NCBI GenBank assembly: GCA_965223755.1
Contig: CBDCXF010000001.1
Location: 1,178,001 to 1,242,000 of the forward strand
DNA from: CBDCXF01 sp965223755
GTDB taxonomy: Bacteria; Acidobacteriota; Thermoanaerobaculia; Multivoradales; JAHEKO01
Direction of reading: 5' to 3'
DNA length: 64,000 nucleotides
Below the pieces are notes generated by a model. That model worked only from the letters and a program-made list of their open reading frames with translations. It was not told the DNA's origin and did not search any database. Below are positions 41,501 to 53,615 of the stretch, in pieces. Each line of letters starts with the position of its first letter. Within the stretch, counting starts at the first letter, position 1. The translations under genes and the position numbers were made by a program.

Positions 41501-42707
41501 GCTCCACCAATTCCTTGGCGGCTTTGATGGTGCCGACATGCTCGTGCTCCTCCAACCAGTTGTAGATAAACGGCTTGAAGAGTTCGAGCGCCATCTTCTT
41601 GGGCAGACCACACTGATTGAGGCGCAGGTTGGGACCGACCACGATGACCGAGCGGCCGGAGTAGTCGACGCGCTTTCCGAGCAAGTTCTGGCGGAAGCGG
41701 CCTTGCTTACCCTTGAGGGTGTCGGAGAGCGACTTGAGGGGCCGGTTGTTGGTGCCGCGCAATGTGCGCCCGCGACGACCGTTGTCGAACAACGCGTCCA
41801 CAGCTTCCTGCAGCATGCGCTTTTCATTGCGCACGATGACGTCCGGAGCGTTGAGTTCCAACAACTTGGACAGGCGGTTGTTGCGGTTGATGACGCGGCG
41901 ATAGAGGTCGTTCAAGTCACTGGTGGCAAAGCGACCTCCGTCGAGTGGAACCAAGGGCCGCAGCTCGGGCGGCAGCACCGGGATGACCTCAAGGATCATC
42001 CACTCAGGACGCTGACCGCTCTTGCGGAAAGCGTCCACTACCTTGAGGCGCTTGGCGGCCTTCAGACGACGGATTTGCGAAGTCTCGGTGCGCATCTTGA
42101 GGCGCAGCTCTTCCGCCAGCTCGTCGGGGTCGATGCGCCGCAGAAGTTCGCGGATCGACTCCGCGCCCATGCCCGCCTCGAAGTCCTCGGGCTCGTAGGT
42201 CTCAAGCAGCTCGCGGTACTCCTCATCGGTGAGCAGTTGTCCGTCCTCGAGCTCGGTCGCGCCGGGATCGATGACCACGTAACTCTCGAAGTAGAGGACG
42301 CGCTCGAGATCCTTGAGCGAAAGATCCAGAAGTTGCCCGATACGGCTGGGCAGCCCTTTGAAGAACCAGACGTGAGAAACAGGAGCCGCAAGCTCGATGT
42401 GTCCCATGCGTTCGCGGCGCACCCGTGAACGTGTGACTTCGACGCCACACTTGTCACAAATAACACCGCGGTGCTTCATGCGTTTGTACTTTCCGCACAA
42501 GCACTCCCAATCGGTCACCGGGCCAAAGATCTTGGCGCAGAAAAGACCGTCGCGTTCGGGCTTGAACGTGCGGTAGTTGATGGTTTCCGCCTTGGTGACT
42601 TCACCGTGCGACCACGACCGGATCTTTTCCGGTGACGCGATCGAAATGCGCAGCGCGTTGAAGTCCATCGGCAGTTTCGACTTGTCAAAGTTGCGAAGCG
42701 GTTGCAC
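38529..42707 (-). CDS. rpoC: RNA polymerase beta' subunit
   Basis: 1392 residues, catalytic half of RNA polymerase. N-terminal zinc ligands in CLCGKYKRMKHRGVICDKCG; the metal-chelating catalytic loop NADFDGDQMAVHVPLS (~residue 454); the second zinc site CESRRGVCRMCYGRDLATGR; the trigger-loop region QSIGEPGTQLTMRTFHYGG. GTG start, with the ribosome site GGAGGA overlapping the end of rpoB (gap 4 bp). No large lineage-specific insertion is obvious. Confidence 0.98.
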   Translation of the reverse strand: MQPLRNFDKSKLPMDFNALRISIASPEKIRSWSHGEVTKAETINYRTFKPERDGLFCAKIFGPVTDWECLCGKYKRMKHRGVICDKCGVEVTRSRVRRERMGHIELAAPVSHVWFFKGLPSRIGQLLDLSLKDLERVLYFESYVVIDPGATELEDGQLLTDEEYRELLETYEPEDFEAGMGAESIRELLRRIDPDELAEELRLKMRTETSQIRRLKAAKRLKVVDAFRKSGQRPEWMILEVIPVLPPELRPLVPLDGGRFATSDLNDLYRRVINRNNRLSKLLELNAPDVIVRNEKRMLQEAVDALFDNGRRGRTLRGTNNRPLKSLSDTLKGKQGRFRQNLLGKRVDYSGRSVIVVGPNLRLNQCGLPKKMALELFKPFIYNWLEEHEHVGTIKAAKELVEREEDVVWDALDEVIKDHPVLLNRAPTLHRLGIQAFEPKLIEGKAIQIHPLVCAAFNADFDGDQMAVHVPLSPKAQIESQVLMLSAENILSPAHGRPIAVPSQDLVLGGYYLTLAREGAQGEGRMFSRPEDVELALHQGFIETHSQVKLLYSGELIDLDQEVDDQDVMHAQLREVEGEIIDTTAGRVIFNQHLPEQMPYVNGLLKKRGLQELVGFAYFRLGKDVTVKMLDTLKDVTFRYATKAGISFGLDDMVIPSLKDKILSDARKEVGVIEKQRNAGTITAGERKNKIIDIWHRVTERVSQEMFSDLRLQEETTGAPNPIRVMADSGARGSREQVRQLAGMRGLMSKPSGEVIETPITANFREGLSVLQYFISTHGARKGLADTALKTADSGYLTRRLVDVAQDVIVREDDCGTIEGLRVKAIVEGGDILETLRDRIIGRIAQEDIVDPMTGDTLVKYGEMIGEKTAVAIQSAGIEEALIRSVLTCESRRGVCRMCYGRDLATGRLVDLGNAVGVIAAQSIGEPGTQLTMRTFHYGGIAGRVSEQTHHTALSDGKVHFINVKTVESKDGDLVVVNRNGKLVIQDNDGRELERYQLTYGSHLHVGDGAKVERGADLVEWDPYTSAVLTEIAGKVEFVDIIEGENLREETDPVTGLTQRIIVDAITAERRSPAIVVKKGSQEKSYALPTGSHLIVSDGDKVHPGDTLVKIPRETTKTQDITGGLPRVVELFEARTPKEPAMISEITGSVSIADAAKGMRKIIVESESGDTREYTVPRSVHINVQEGEEVHAGDALIDGAVNPHDILQVQGETELQEYLVAKTQEVYRSQGVTINDKHIEVIVRQMMRSMKIEEVGDTNFLVDEQVSRFRFKEENERVMAAGGSPAVGRPLLLGITKASLSTESFISAASFQETTRVLTEASINGSIDYLRGLKENVIVGRLIPAGTGMEHYHDFHMVDEIPTEDEFEDEFFLDLGDEDIRALPAEFADREE

Positions 42708-42711
42708 GTTC

Positions 42712-46995
<4,284 letters not shown>

Positions 46996-47230
46996 TTGGT
47001 ACCTTCCTAGCCGGTTTGCGGCACTCCAGTTCTCCTAGCTCTCGATGCGGGAACCGAAACACCGAGTGCGAGATTCAGGCCTCTCGCAGGGCTCGCAATG
47101 CACCGGTCTTGCGACGGTGCGCCGAGATCATCAATACGGAATGTACCCACTCCCAGCCACCGGTTTCGGCGGCGGAGCGAATCCATCCCGCAGGGGTTGT
47201 CGAATGGCGAAGCAATCGAATCGAGTCCGC
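46996..47230 (-). other. rplL-rpoB spacer (235 bp) with a short hairpin
   Basis: This is the same position as the E. coli attenuator/RNase III processing site. Here I see only an imperfectly placed stem GCACCG/CGGTGC (47100-47120, 9-nt loop) and no U-tract, so attenuation cannot be claimed from sequence. Confidence 0.35.
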
Positions 47231-47617
47231 TTACTTGAACTCGACCTTTGCCCCGGCTTCTTCAAACTTGCCTTTGATTTCCTCAGCTTCGTCCTTGCTG
47301 ACACCCTCTTTGACCGCGGCCGGAGCGGACTCAACCAACTCCTTGGCTTCTTTCAAGCCGAGAGTGGTGACCTCACGGACCGCCTTAATGACATTGATTT
47401 TCTTATCGCCAATGTCGGTCAGCATGACCGTGAACTCGTCCTTCTCCTCAGCGGCGGCAGCGCCACCGTCGGCGGCTGCGCCGGCGACTGCGACCGGCAT
47501 CGCAGCGGCTGCGGCAGAAACGCCGTAGTGGTCCTCAAGAGCCTTGACCAGCTCGTTGAGCTCGAGGACCGACATCTCGTCGATCTGCTTGATGAAATCT
47601 TCAGTCGCAACACCCAT
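47231..47617 (-). CDS. rplL: 50S ribosomal protein L7/L12
   Basis: 128 residues; the stalk protein that recruits translation GTPases. N-terminal dimerisation part (EDFIKQIDEMSVLELNELVK), Ala/Gly hinge (AVAGAAADGGAAAAEEKDEF) and C-terminal domain (KKINVIKAVREVTTLGLKEA, GKFEEAGAKVEFK). GAGGAGAAAG precedes the ATG. Confidence 0.98.
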   Translation of the reverse strand: MGVATEDFIKQIDEMSVLELNELVKALEDHYGVSAAAAAMPVAVAGAAADGGAAAAEEKDEFTVMLTDIGDKKINVIKAVREVTTLGLKEAKELVESAPAAVKEGVSKDEAEEIKGKFEEAGAKVEFK

Positions 47618-47643
47618 TGCACTTTCTCCTCGCTTGCCAGCGG

Positions 47644-48204
47644 TTATTCCTCTTCTTCTTGTTCGGTTCTATCGGTTGGGGCTGAGCCCTTCTCCTGAGC
47701 GACTTGGTGCAGCACGTTCACAAACTGCTGCGGAATCGCGTTCAATGTCCGTACGAATCTGGTCACCGGCGATTGCAGCAGGAAGACCAGCTTCGTGATG
47801 AGTTCTTCTCGACTCGGCATGGTTGCCAAAGTCTTGATTTCGTCGGCCGCGATGGTGCGGCCCTCGACCATCCCGCCCTTGAATTCGATCGCAGGCACGT
47901 CCTCGGCGAAATCCGACAGGGCTTTCGCCAGGGCCACCGGATCGTCGTCGCTGTAGGCAACTGCGGTTGGTCCTTCAAAGTGTGGCAAGAGTTCCTCGAG
48001 GTCGGCGCCTTCGATAGCCCGCCGCACCAAAGTGTTCTTGACCACAACGTATTTGCCGCCGCTAGAACGCACGCGGTTGCGCAGCTCGGTCACTTCCGGC
48101 ACCGAAATGCCCCGGTAACCCAGCACGAAAGCGTGGTTCGCATTGGCAAAATTCTCGCCGTAACTACCGGCAAGATCTTCTTTCTGTTTTCGACTCAACG
48201 GCAT
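47644..48204 (-). CDS. rplJ: 50S ribosomal protein L10
   Basis: 186 residues from ATG 48204 (MPLSRKQKEDLAGSYGENF). The stalk base that binds 23S rRNA and L7/L12 dimers. Conserved ELRNRVRSSGGKYVVVKNTL and KGGMVEGRTIAADEIKTLAT. Only 22 bp separate it from rplA, so there is no long autoregulatory leader of the E. coli type. The acidic tail ends EQEEEE. Confidence 0.97.
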   Translation of the reverse strand: MPLSRKQKEDLAGSYGENFANANHAFVLGYRGISVPEVTELRNRVRSSGGKYVVVKNTLVRRAIEGADLEELLPHFEGPTAVAYSDDDPVALAKALSDFAEDVPAIEFKGGMVEGRTIAADEIKTLATMPSREELITKLVFLLQSPVTRFVRTLNAIPQQFVNVLHQVAQEKGSAPTDRTEQEEEE

Positions 48205-48226
48205 ACTTGACTCTCCAATCGACCCC

Positions 48227-48934
48227 CTAGGCGTCACCCGCTGCGGCAGCCACGTCGGCCTCGTCGAGGCGAATTCCCGGCCCCATGGTCGAGGAAATGC
48301 TGATCGTCTTGAGGTACTTGCCCTTGGCGGCGGCCGGCTTGGCCTTGATCACCGCCTGGATGACGCTGGTCAAGTTGTCACGCAGTTGCTCTTCGGCAAA
48401 AGACGCGCGGCCGAAAACAGCCTGCAAAATGCCGGCCTTGTCGACGCGGAACTCGACCTTACCGGCCTTGATCTCTTGCACCGCCTTACCGACTTCAAAG
48501 GTCACCGTGCCCGCCTTAGGGTTGGGCATCATGCCGCGTGGCCCCAGGACTCGGCCGAGCTTTCCGACTTCCTTCATCATGTCTGGAGTGGACACCACGG
48601 TGTCGAAATCCAGCCATCCGCCGGCGACCTTCTCCGCCAACTCCGCTCCACCGACGTGATCGGCGCCCGCCTCCTCGGCTTCCTTGACCTTCTCTCCGGA
48701 TGCGAAGACGACGACGCGGGCGCTTTTCCCGGTGCCGTGCGGCAACACCACCGAACCGCGCACCATCTGGTCAGCGTGCTTCGGATCGACTCCAAGACGG
48801 AAAACGACGTCCATACTTTCGTCGAAACTCGCGAACGCACCGTCCTTGGCTGTCTTGACCGCTTCCTCGAGAGGATATGGGCGCTTTTCGACCGACTCAC
48901 GCGCCTGGTTGTACTTTTTTCCGTGCTTGGGCAC
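48227..48934 (-). CDS. rplA: 50S ribosomal protein L1
   Basis: 235 residues; the L1 stalk that moves E-site tRNA. It has FDESMDVVFRLGVDPKHADQ, VRGSVVLPHGTGKSARVVVF and GRVLGPRGMMPNPKAGTVTF. In other bacteria L1 represses the rplKA operon through an L1-like mRNA site; none was recognised here. Confidence 0.98.
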   Translation of the reverse strand: MPKHGKKYNQARESVEKRPYPLEEAVKTAKDGAFASFDESMDVVFRLGVDPKHADQMVRGSVVLPHGTGKSARVVVFASGEKVKEAEEAGADHVGGAELAEKVAGGWLDFDTVVSTPDMMKEVGKLGRVLGPRGMMPNPKAGTVTFEVGKAVQEIKAGKVEFRVDKAGILQAVFGRASFAEEQLRDNLTSVIQAVIKAKPAAAKGKYLKTISISSTMGPGIRLDEADVAAAAGDA

Positions 48935-48973
48935 TTCCTATCTCCTACCTGCTCAATCGTCCGTTGCGGCGAC

Positions 48974-49399
48974 TCAGCCCTGAATCTCGATCCCCATCGA
49001 CCGTGCGGTTCCGGCGATGATTCGTTTGGCTGCCTCGATGCTCGCTGCGTTGAGATCTTCTTGCTTGGTCTTGGCAATCTCCTCAACCTGGGCATCGGTC
49101 ACGGTGCCGACCTTGTCGCGGTTGGGCTCGCCCGACCCTTTGGCCAATCCCGCGGCCTGCTTGAGCAGTACGGCGGCTGGCGGCGTCTTGGTGATGAAGG
49201 TGAAGCTGTGGTCGGCGTAGACGGTAATCACCACCGGAATGATGGTGCCGTTGTCGCTCTGCGTCTTGGCGTTGAACGCCTTGCAGAAGTCCATGATGTT
49301 GACGCCGGCCTGGCCCAACGCAGGACCCACAGGAGGTGCGGGATTGGCCTGCCCGCCTGGAATCTGCAGTTTGATTTGTCCGATGACCTTCTTCGCCAT
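48974..49399 (-). CDS. rplK: 50S ribosomal protein L11
   Basis: 141 residues; GTPase-centre protein needed for RelA activation and bound by thiostrepton. MAKKVIGQIKLQIPGGQANP then PPVGPALGQAGVNIMDFCKA with the proline-rich hinge. The C-terminal domain ends AKRIIAGTARSMGIEIQG. 53 bp after nusG. Confidence 0.98.
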   Translation of the reverse strand: MAKKVIGQIKLQIPGGQANPAPPVGPALGQAGVNIMDFCKAFNAKTQSDNGTIIPVVITVYADHSFTFITKTPPAAVLLKQAAGLAKGSGEPNRDKVGTVTDAQVEEIAKTKQEDLNAASIEAAKRIIAGTARSMGIEIQG

Positions 49400-49452
49400 T
49401 TTCCTCGTGCCTTTATCTCGATCTACTACTTAAGAAGCGCAAAAATCCCGAA

Positions 49453-49986
49453 CTACAGTTTTTGCACCTGGATAAAGTCCAGTTCCACCGGCGTCGCGCG
49501 ACCGAAAATGGTCACCATGACCTTGAGCGTATTGCGCTCCAAGTTGACCTCTTCCACCACTCCGGTGAAGTTGTTGAAAGGCCCGTCGATGATCTTGACT
49601 GGTTCGCTCTTGTCGAAGATGTACTTCGGCTTGGGCTTCTCTTTGGCCTCGACCACCTGATTGAGGATCTGGTCCACTTCCTTCTGCGATAGCGGCGTTG
49701 GCTTTTTGCCGCTGCCGACGAAACCGGTGACCTTGGGGGTGTCCTTGACCACGTGCCAGGCTTCGTCGTTCATCTGCATCTCGACCAGAATGTAGCCGGG
49801 GAAGAACTTGCGCTCCACCTCGCGTTTCTTGCCGTCCTTGTAGTCGACGATGGTCTCCTTGGGAATGCGGATTTCCCCGAACAACTCACCCAGTCCGCGT
49901 GCTTCGGCGCGCTGCAGCAAAGTTTGCTTGACCCGCTCCTCGAAACCGGAATAGGTGTGGACGATGTACCAGTCCATTTCGCTCAC
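49453..49986 (-). CDS. nusG: Transcription termination/antitermination factor NusG
   Basis: 177 residues. The NGN domain has WYIVHTYSGFEERVKQTLLQ and FFPGYILVEMQMNDEAWHVV; the C-terminal KOW domain is EPVKIIDGPFNNFTGVVEEV. It binds RNA polymerase and couples it to Rho or the ribosome. Overlaps secE by 4 bp. Confidence 0.98.
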   Translation of the reverse strand: MSEMDWYIVHTYSGFEERVKQTLLQRAEARGLGELFGEIRIPKETIVDYKDGKKREVERKFFPGYILVEMQMNDEAWHVVKDTPKVTGFVGSGKKPTPLSQKEVDQILNQVVEAKEKPKPKYIFDKSEPVKIIDGPFNNFTGVVEEVNLERNTLKVMVTIFGRATPVELDFIQVQKL

Positions 49987-50195
49987 GCCCCACCTCCGAA
50001 TGTCGTGTAGGCAAATTCATAGATCTTCACGATGATCAAGTCAGAAAACTTCAGAAAGAAGGCGAAGATGGCACTGGCAATGATCACCACGATGGTGGTC
50101 GAGATCACTTCCTTGCGCGAAGGAAAGGTCACCTTCGCCAGCTCCGCCCGCACTTCGGGCAGAAAGGTCGTGAAGAAATATGCAATTCGATTCAT
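49983..50195 (-). CDS. secE: Preprotein translocase subunit SecE
   Basis: 70 residues, the short one-membrane-segment form. The amphipathic FLPEVRAELAKVTFPSRKEV is followed by TTIVVIIASAIFAFFLKFSD. Clamps SecY (23303). Located between tRNA-Trp and nusG as in most bacteria. Confidence 0.95.
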   Translation of the reverse strand: MNRIAYFFTTFLPEVRAELAKVTFPSRKEVISTTIVVIIASAIFAFFLKFSDLIIVKIYEFAYTTFGGGA

Positions 50196-50245
50196 AAAGT
50201 GCCGTTCATTCGGGTCGCTAATCCGCTCGCTGGCGAGTTCTAAGC

Positions 50246-50322
50246 TGGCAGGCCAGGAGGGATTCGAACCCCCAACATTCGGTTTTGGAGACCGACGCTC
50301 TACCAGTTGGAGCTACTGGCCT
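50246..50322 (-). tRNA. tRNA-Trp (anticodon CCA)
   Basis: 77 nt with encoded 3' CCA. Acceptor stem AGGCCAG/CTGGCCT; the anticodon loop CTCCAAA is flanked by TCGGT/ACCGA; the T arm contains GGTTCGAATCC. It lies between tuf2 and secE, the widely conserved tufB-trp-secE order. Confidence 0.97.
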
Positions 50323-50363
50323 TTGTTCGAAGCCCGCTCTTACTTGATTGCTAGCCAGATCCT

Positions 50364-51554
50364 TTACTCAACAATGTCGGTGACCGTCCCAGCCCCGACC
50401 GTCCTACCACCCTCGCGAATCGCAAACCGCACACCCTTCTCCATCGCGATCGGAGCAATCAGCTCCACCGACAAACTCACATTGTCACCAGGCATCACCA
50501 TCTCTGTACCCGATGGCAAGTCCGCCGAACCCGTCACATCCGTCGTACGGAAGTAAAACTGCGGACGGTAACCCTTGAAGAACGGAGTGTGGCGACCACC
50601 CTCTTCCTTCGTCAGCACGTACACCTCACCAGCAAACTTGGTGTGAGGGGTGATCGAACCGGGCTTGGCCAACACCTGACCACGCTCCACCTCGTCCTTC
50701 TTCGTACCGCGAAGCAGAATTCCTACGTTGTCACCCGCCTGGCCCTCATCGAGGAGCTTGCGGAACATCTCCACACCCGTAACCGTCGTCTTGTCCGTGT
50801 CACGGATACCAACGATCTCCACTTCCTCACCAACCTTGATCTGACCCCGCTCGATGCGGCCCGTCACCACCGTCCCACGACCCGAGATCGTGAAGATGTC
50901 TTCGATCGGCATCAGGAAGTCCTGGTCAATGGCGCGCTCAGGCTCCGGAATGTAGCTGTCGCAGGCTTCCAGAAGCTCCACCACGCACTTGCCGTCACCG
51001 TCCGGATCGCCGCTCTCGAGAGCCTTCAGCGCCGAACCGCGGACGATTGGGATGTCGTCACCCGGAAAGTCGTACTGGGAGAGCAGCTCGCGGATCTCAA
51101 GTTCTACGAGGTCCAGAAGCTCCTCATCGTCCACCATGTCGGTCTTGTTCATGAACACGACGATGAAGGGAACACCCACCTGGCGGGCCAGGAGGATGTG
51201 CTCGCGCGTCTGCGGCATCGGGCCGTCGGCGGCTGAGACCACCAGGATGGCGCCGTCCATCTGAGCTGCACCGGTGATCATGTTCTTGACGTAGTCGGCA
51301 TGACCCGGGCAGTCCACGTGAGCGTAGTGACGGTTCTCCGTCTCGTACTCAACGTGAGCGGTCGCGATCGTGATACCGCGCTCGCGCTCCTCGGGAGCTT
51401 TGTCGATGTTGTCGAATGACACGAACTCCGCCAGGCCACGCTTGGCCTGAACTTCCGTGATCGCCGCAGTCAACGTCGTCTTGCCGTGGTCTACGTGACC
51501 GATCGTGCCGATGTTTACGTGAGGCTTTGAACGCTCAAACTTCTCCTTAGCCAT
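50364..51554 (-). CDS. tuf: Elongation factor Tu, copy 2 (tRNA-linked)
   Basis: 396 residues with the same translation as copy 1, including GHVDHGKTTL, DCPGHADYVK and NKTDMVD. By eye the two genes share a stretch of about 500 bp with no difference (34162-34664 versus 50470-50972). Most synonymous differences fall in the 5' half, a pattern expected from recent gene conversion. It lies downstream of tRNA-Thr(GGT) and upstream of tRNA-Trp and secE, like E. coli tufB. Confidence 0.98.
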   Translation of the reverse strand: MAKEKFERSKPHVNIGTIGHVDHGKTTLTAAITEVQAKRGLAEFVSFDNIDKAPEERERGITIATAHVEYETENRHYAHVDCPGHADYVKNMITGAAQMDGAILVVSAADGPMPQTREHILLARQVGVPFIVVFMNKTDMVDDEELLDLVELEIRELLSQYDFPGDDIPIVRGSALKALESGDPDGDGKCVVELLEACDSYIPEPERAIDQDFLMPIEDIFTISGRGTVVTGRIERGQIKVGEEVEIVGIRDTDKTTVTGVEMFRKLLDEGQAGDNVGILLRGTKKDEVERGQVLAKPGSITPHTKFAGEVYVLTKEEGGRHTPFFKGYRPQFYFRTTDVTGSADLPSGTEMVMPGDNVSLSVELIAPIAMEKGVRFAIREGGRTVGAGTVTDIVE

Positions 51555-51646
51555 CCTTCAACTCTCCCGATTGTTGTCCTTCTCGTCGCTTGAGCCTCGT
51601 CACCGCTGCCCAAGGTGTGTGGTTACTTCGCCTATCTATCGAACTA

Positions 51647-51694
51647 GTGCTTACCAAACCGTGCTTATCAAGCCGTGCTTATCAAAACGTGCTG
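51647..51694. repeat. 14-bp tandem repeat in the tuf2 leader
   Basis: GTGCTTACCAAACC (51647-51660), GTGCTTATCAAGCC (51661-51674), GTGCTTATCAAAAC (51675-51688) and a partial GTGCTG: 3.4 copies of a 14-bp unit between tRNA-Thr(GGT) and tuf2. It is transcribed as part of the tRNA-tuf leader. Confidence 0.85.
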
Positions 51695-51736
51695 TCGCCG
51701 CTGCACCGGCTCCGCTTTCGAACCCGGCTCGCCGAC

Positions 51737-51811
51737 TGGAGCCCACGACCGGATTTGAACCGGTGACCCCTTCCTTACCAAGGAAGTGCTCTACCCCTGA
51801 GCCACGTGGGC
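51737..51811 (-). tRNA. tRNA-Thr (anticodon GGT)
   Basis: 75 nt with encoded CCA. Acceptor stem GCCCACG/CGTGGGC; anticodon stem CTTCC/GGAAG around TTGGTAA; T arm GGTTCAAATCC. Equivalent of E. coli thrT, immediately upstream of tuf2. Confidence 0.97.
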
Positions 51812-52136
51812 ACCGAAAAAGAGACGTCATCCCTCCACAGCCCACCGCTGGGGGAGGACGACTCGAAAACCGATCTATCTTATGAAACCTCGGGGTCCCT
51901 GTAAACCCCCCGACAACCCGGTTTCGTCCGACTTCCCGATCACATATGGCCTAGGCCACGCAGACACCACAATCGACTCAATGGACGCTCGTCCCAAGGC
52001 GCTACTCGGTCAGTATATCTCTTAGATACCTGACACCGGTATCGACAGCTGAGTCGGTGCGCGGCTAGACCGTCACGACAGATCTGTTGCCGGAAGATCT
52101 TCCCTGGTCAGACCAACGCCGCCGAGCCAAAATCGC
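51812..52136. other. Spacer between tRNA-Thr(GGT) and the chitinase-like gene
   Basis: 325 bp without a gene. It contains the tRNA-Thr/tuf2 promoter (51877-51905), an inverted repeat near 52010-52034 (TCAG-TATCT arms) that could end the chitinase transcript, and the palindrome GGAAGATCTTCC at about 52093-52104. Confidence 0.5.
51877..51905 (-). promoter_or_regulatory. Promoter of tRNA-Thr(GGT)-tuf2-tRNA-Trp-secE-nusG
   Basis: On the minus strand TTTACA (51905-51900), 17-bp spacer, TAAGAT (51882-51877), about 65 bp upstream of tRNA-Thr(GGT). This local promoter makes the downstream part independent of the upstream tRNA genes from which it has been separated. Confidence 0.65.
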
Positions 52137-53009
52137 CTAACTTAGACCGCTGATAATGGCATCAGCGTAGGCTTTGCTCCCCATCGTGCCGGAGCACGCG
52201 CCGGAGTTTTCGCACTTCTGAAGATCGTCGTAGAGCCAAATAAATCCACCTTTGATGCCCTGTGATTTATAGATCGCGAATTGGCTTTCGACGCTGTCCG
52301 GGCAATCTCCAGAAACGCAACCCGATCCATTTCTGCACCATAGCCCAGGGTTGATGAATCCGGCTGCTTCGAACCCACTACCCATCTTGTCCTGAATGGC
52401 GTCGATCCAAGGCTGAAGATTGTTGCGGTTGTAAGAACCACCTGCGTAGCACTGCAAGTTGAAAGCAGTCACCAAATCAGGAGTTTCGCTATTGAGTGCG
52501 TAGAGACAGTTCACCCAGAAGTCGATATTCGTGTAGGGGCAGAACGTCACGTGGTAGCCAAGTTCGGCCAACATCTGAGAGAACTGCACGGTCGTATCTT
52601 GGTCATAGAGGGTTTCGTCGTCGAAATCAATGGCGTCCACCGGTAAAGCCTGTTTTAGGGCACTGAAGTTCTTGTAGAGAATGCTGTCTGGACCGGTGCC
52701 CTGAGTTTGAATCAATTTCTGTATGTTGGGGAAGTCCGATACACCCCAGCCCCCGACCGAGAACAAGAGTTGAGTCACGCTCCCCCCCTGCTTCAGATCG
52801 TTCAACTGTGCTGGCCAACCTGGGTCGCCCACATAGTCGCCATTGGTGACAATGGTGGGACTATTGAAGATCAGATCGCCATTGGAGTTGACATGGAGCG
52901 CCCAAGCCACAACTGAAGTAAAGTCAGATGCTTTCAGGTCAGCAATTACAGTGCTCCCGCCTGAGTAGAACGGACCACCGCCGTAGATCAGTGCATTGAT
53001 ATTGCTCAC
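52137..53009 (-). CDS. GH18 chitinase/endoglucosaminidase-like protein without signal peptide
   Basis: 290 residues from GTG 53009, which has AAAAGGAG 5 nt upstream. TIM-barrel glycoside hydrolase family 18 features are present: SVTQLLFSVGGWG (SxGG motif) and VDAIDFDDETLYD, matching DxxDxDxE with the catalytic Glu in place. The C-terminal part has paired cysteines (CRNGSGCVSGDC; CENSGACSG), unusual for a protein with no visible export signal. The substrate could be chitin or another GlcNAc glycan. It sits between tRNA-Gly and tRNA-Thr(GGT) and looks AT-richer than the ribosomal genes, so it is probably acquired. Confidence 0.85.
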   Translation of the reverse strand: MSNINALIYGGGPFYSGGSTVIADLKASDFTSVVAWALHVNSNGDLIFNSPTIVTNGDYVGDPGWPAQLNDLKQGGSVTQLLFSVGGWGVSDFPNIQKLIQTQGTGPDSILYKNFSALKQALPVDAIDFDDETLYDQDTTVQFSQMLAELGYHVTFCPYTNIDFWVNCLYALNSETPDLVTAFNLQCYAGGSYNRNNLQPWIDAIQDKMGSGFEAAGFINPGLWCRNGSGCVSGDCPDSVESQFAIYKSQGIKGGFIWLYDDLQKCENSGACSGTMGSKAYADAIISGLS

Positions 53010-53275
53010 TTTTTCTCCTTTTAGATTTGGCCTGCCGGACATGAGTTCCAAAACCACGTACGCGTTGCCATGGAAGGGCCCCTTTGATTGCTCCAAGCAG
53101 CAGATCGCAAGACGACTAACAACGTGGCCTTGCCGTGCAACAGGGTCGCTGACCTGCTACTCGCCACCAATGAAACTACTTGTGACGCAGGTACTTTAGC
53201 GCCTTCACGGAGACATGTCCAAAGCAAGGCGAATAGCCCACCAACATCCCGTCAGGCCATCGCTCCGGAGTAATC

Positions 53276-53615
53276 GAAGGCTACGTACCGGTGATCGCCT
53301 CTAACGCTGCCGAGCGAAAACGAATAGAACAGAAGAAAGGGAATCGTTCCTGAAACTTTGCCGGTCGACGACCGGCAAAGCGACGACCGTCTACCGCGAA
53401 TGAGAGCGAAACGGCTGGAGTAGGAATTTGGAATCGCATGCGAGTAGGCGCTGAACGCCGATCACCGCCTTACGCAAATAATCGAAACGAATGCGCCGGG
53501 AAAGGGAATCGCTCCTGAGCAATGTCCGCGACAGCGGACATTGCGACGACCGATGACCGTCTACCGCTCTATGAGTGGAGCAGAAGCGGAGCGAATGGAG
53601 CGGGAGACGGGAATC
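53276..53615 (-). repeat. tRNA-Gly-derived degenerate tandem repeats
   Basis: In the minus direction the tRNA-Gly T-arm sequence GATTCCC recurs after the tRNA. Units end at 53615, 53510, 53435 and 53345 (about 105, 75, 90 and 70 bp). Units 1 and 3 share, in plus-strand reading, GGAATCG(C/T)TCCTGA, then a perfect hairpin, then GCGACGACCG and GTCTACCGC. The hairpins are CAATGTCCGC/GCGGACATTG (53520-53543, loop GACA) and an 11-bp stem at 53356-53380 with loop GAC. Units 2 and 4 are more decayed. This fills most of the 585-bp gap upstream of the chitinase gene. Confidence 0.75.

Noticed and set aside
40875..42428. 517-codon plus-strand open frame opposite rpoC
   Set aside because: It is a shadow of rpoC caused by high-GC codon bias; no ribosome site, no recognisable protein features, and rpoC is certain on the other strand. 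The same applies to long plus-strand frames opposite secY (23078-24763) and fusA (35962-37575).
46996..47230. rplL-rpoB attenuator
   Set aside because: Only a weak 6-bp stem without a U-tract is present; insufficient to call a terminator or attenuator.
53021..53273. Short open frames upstream of the chitinase-like gene
   Set aside because: They overlap the chitinase leader or the repeat zone, lack ribosome sites and have no coherent composition.
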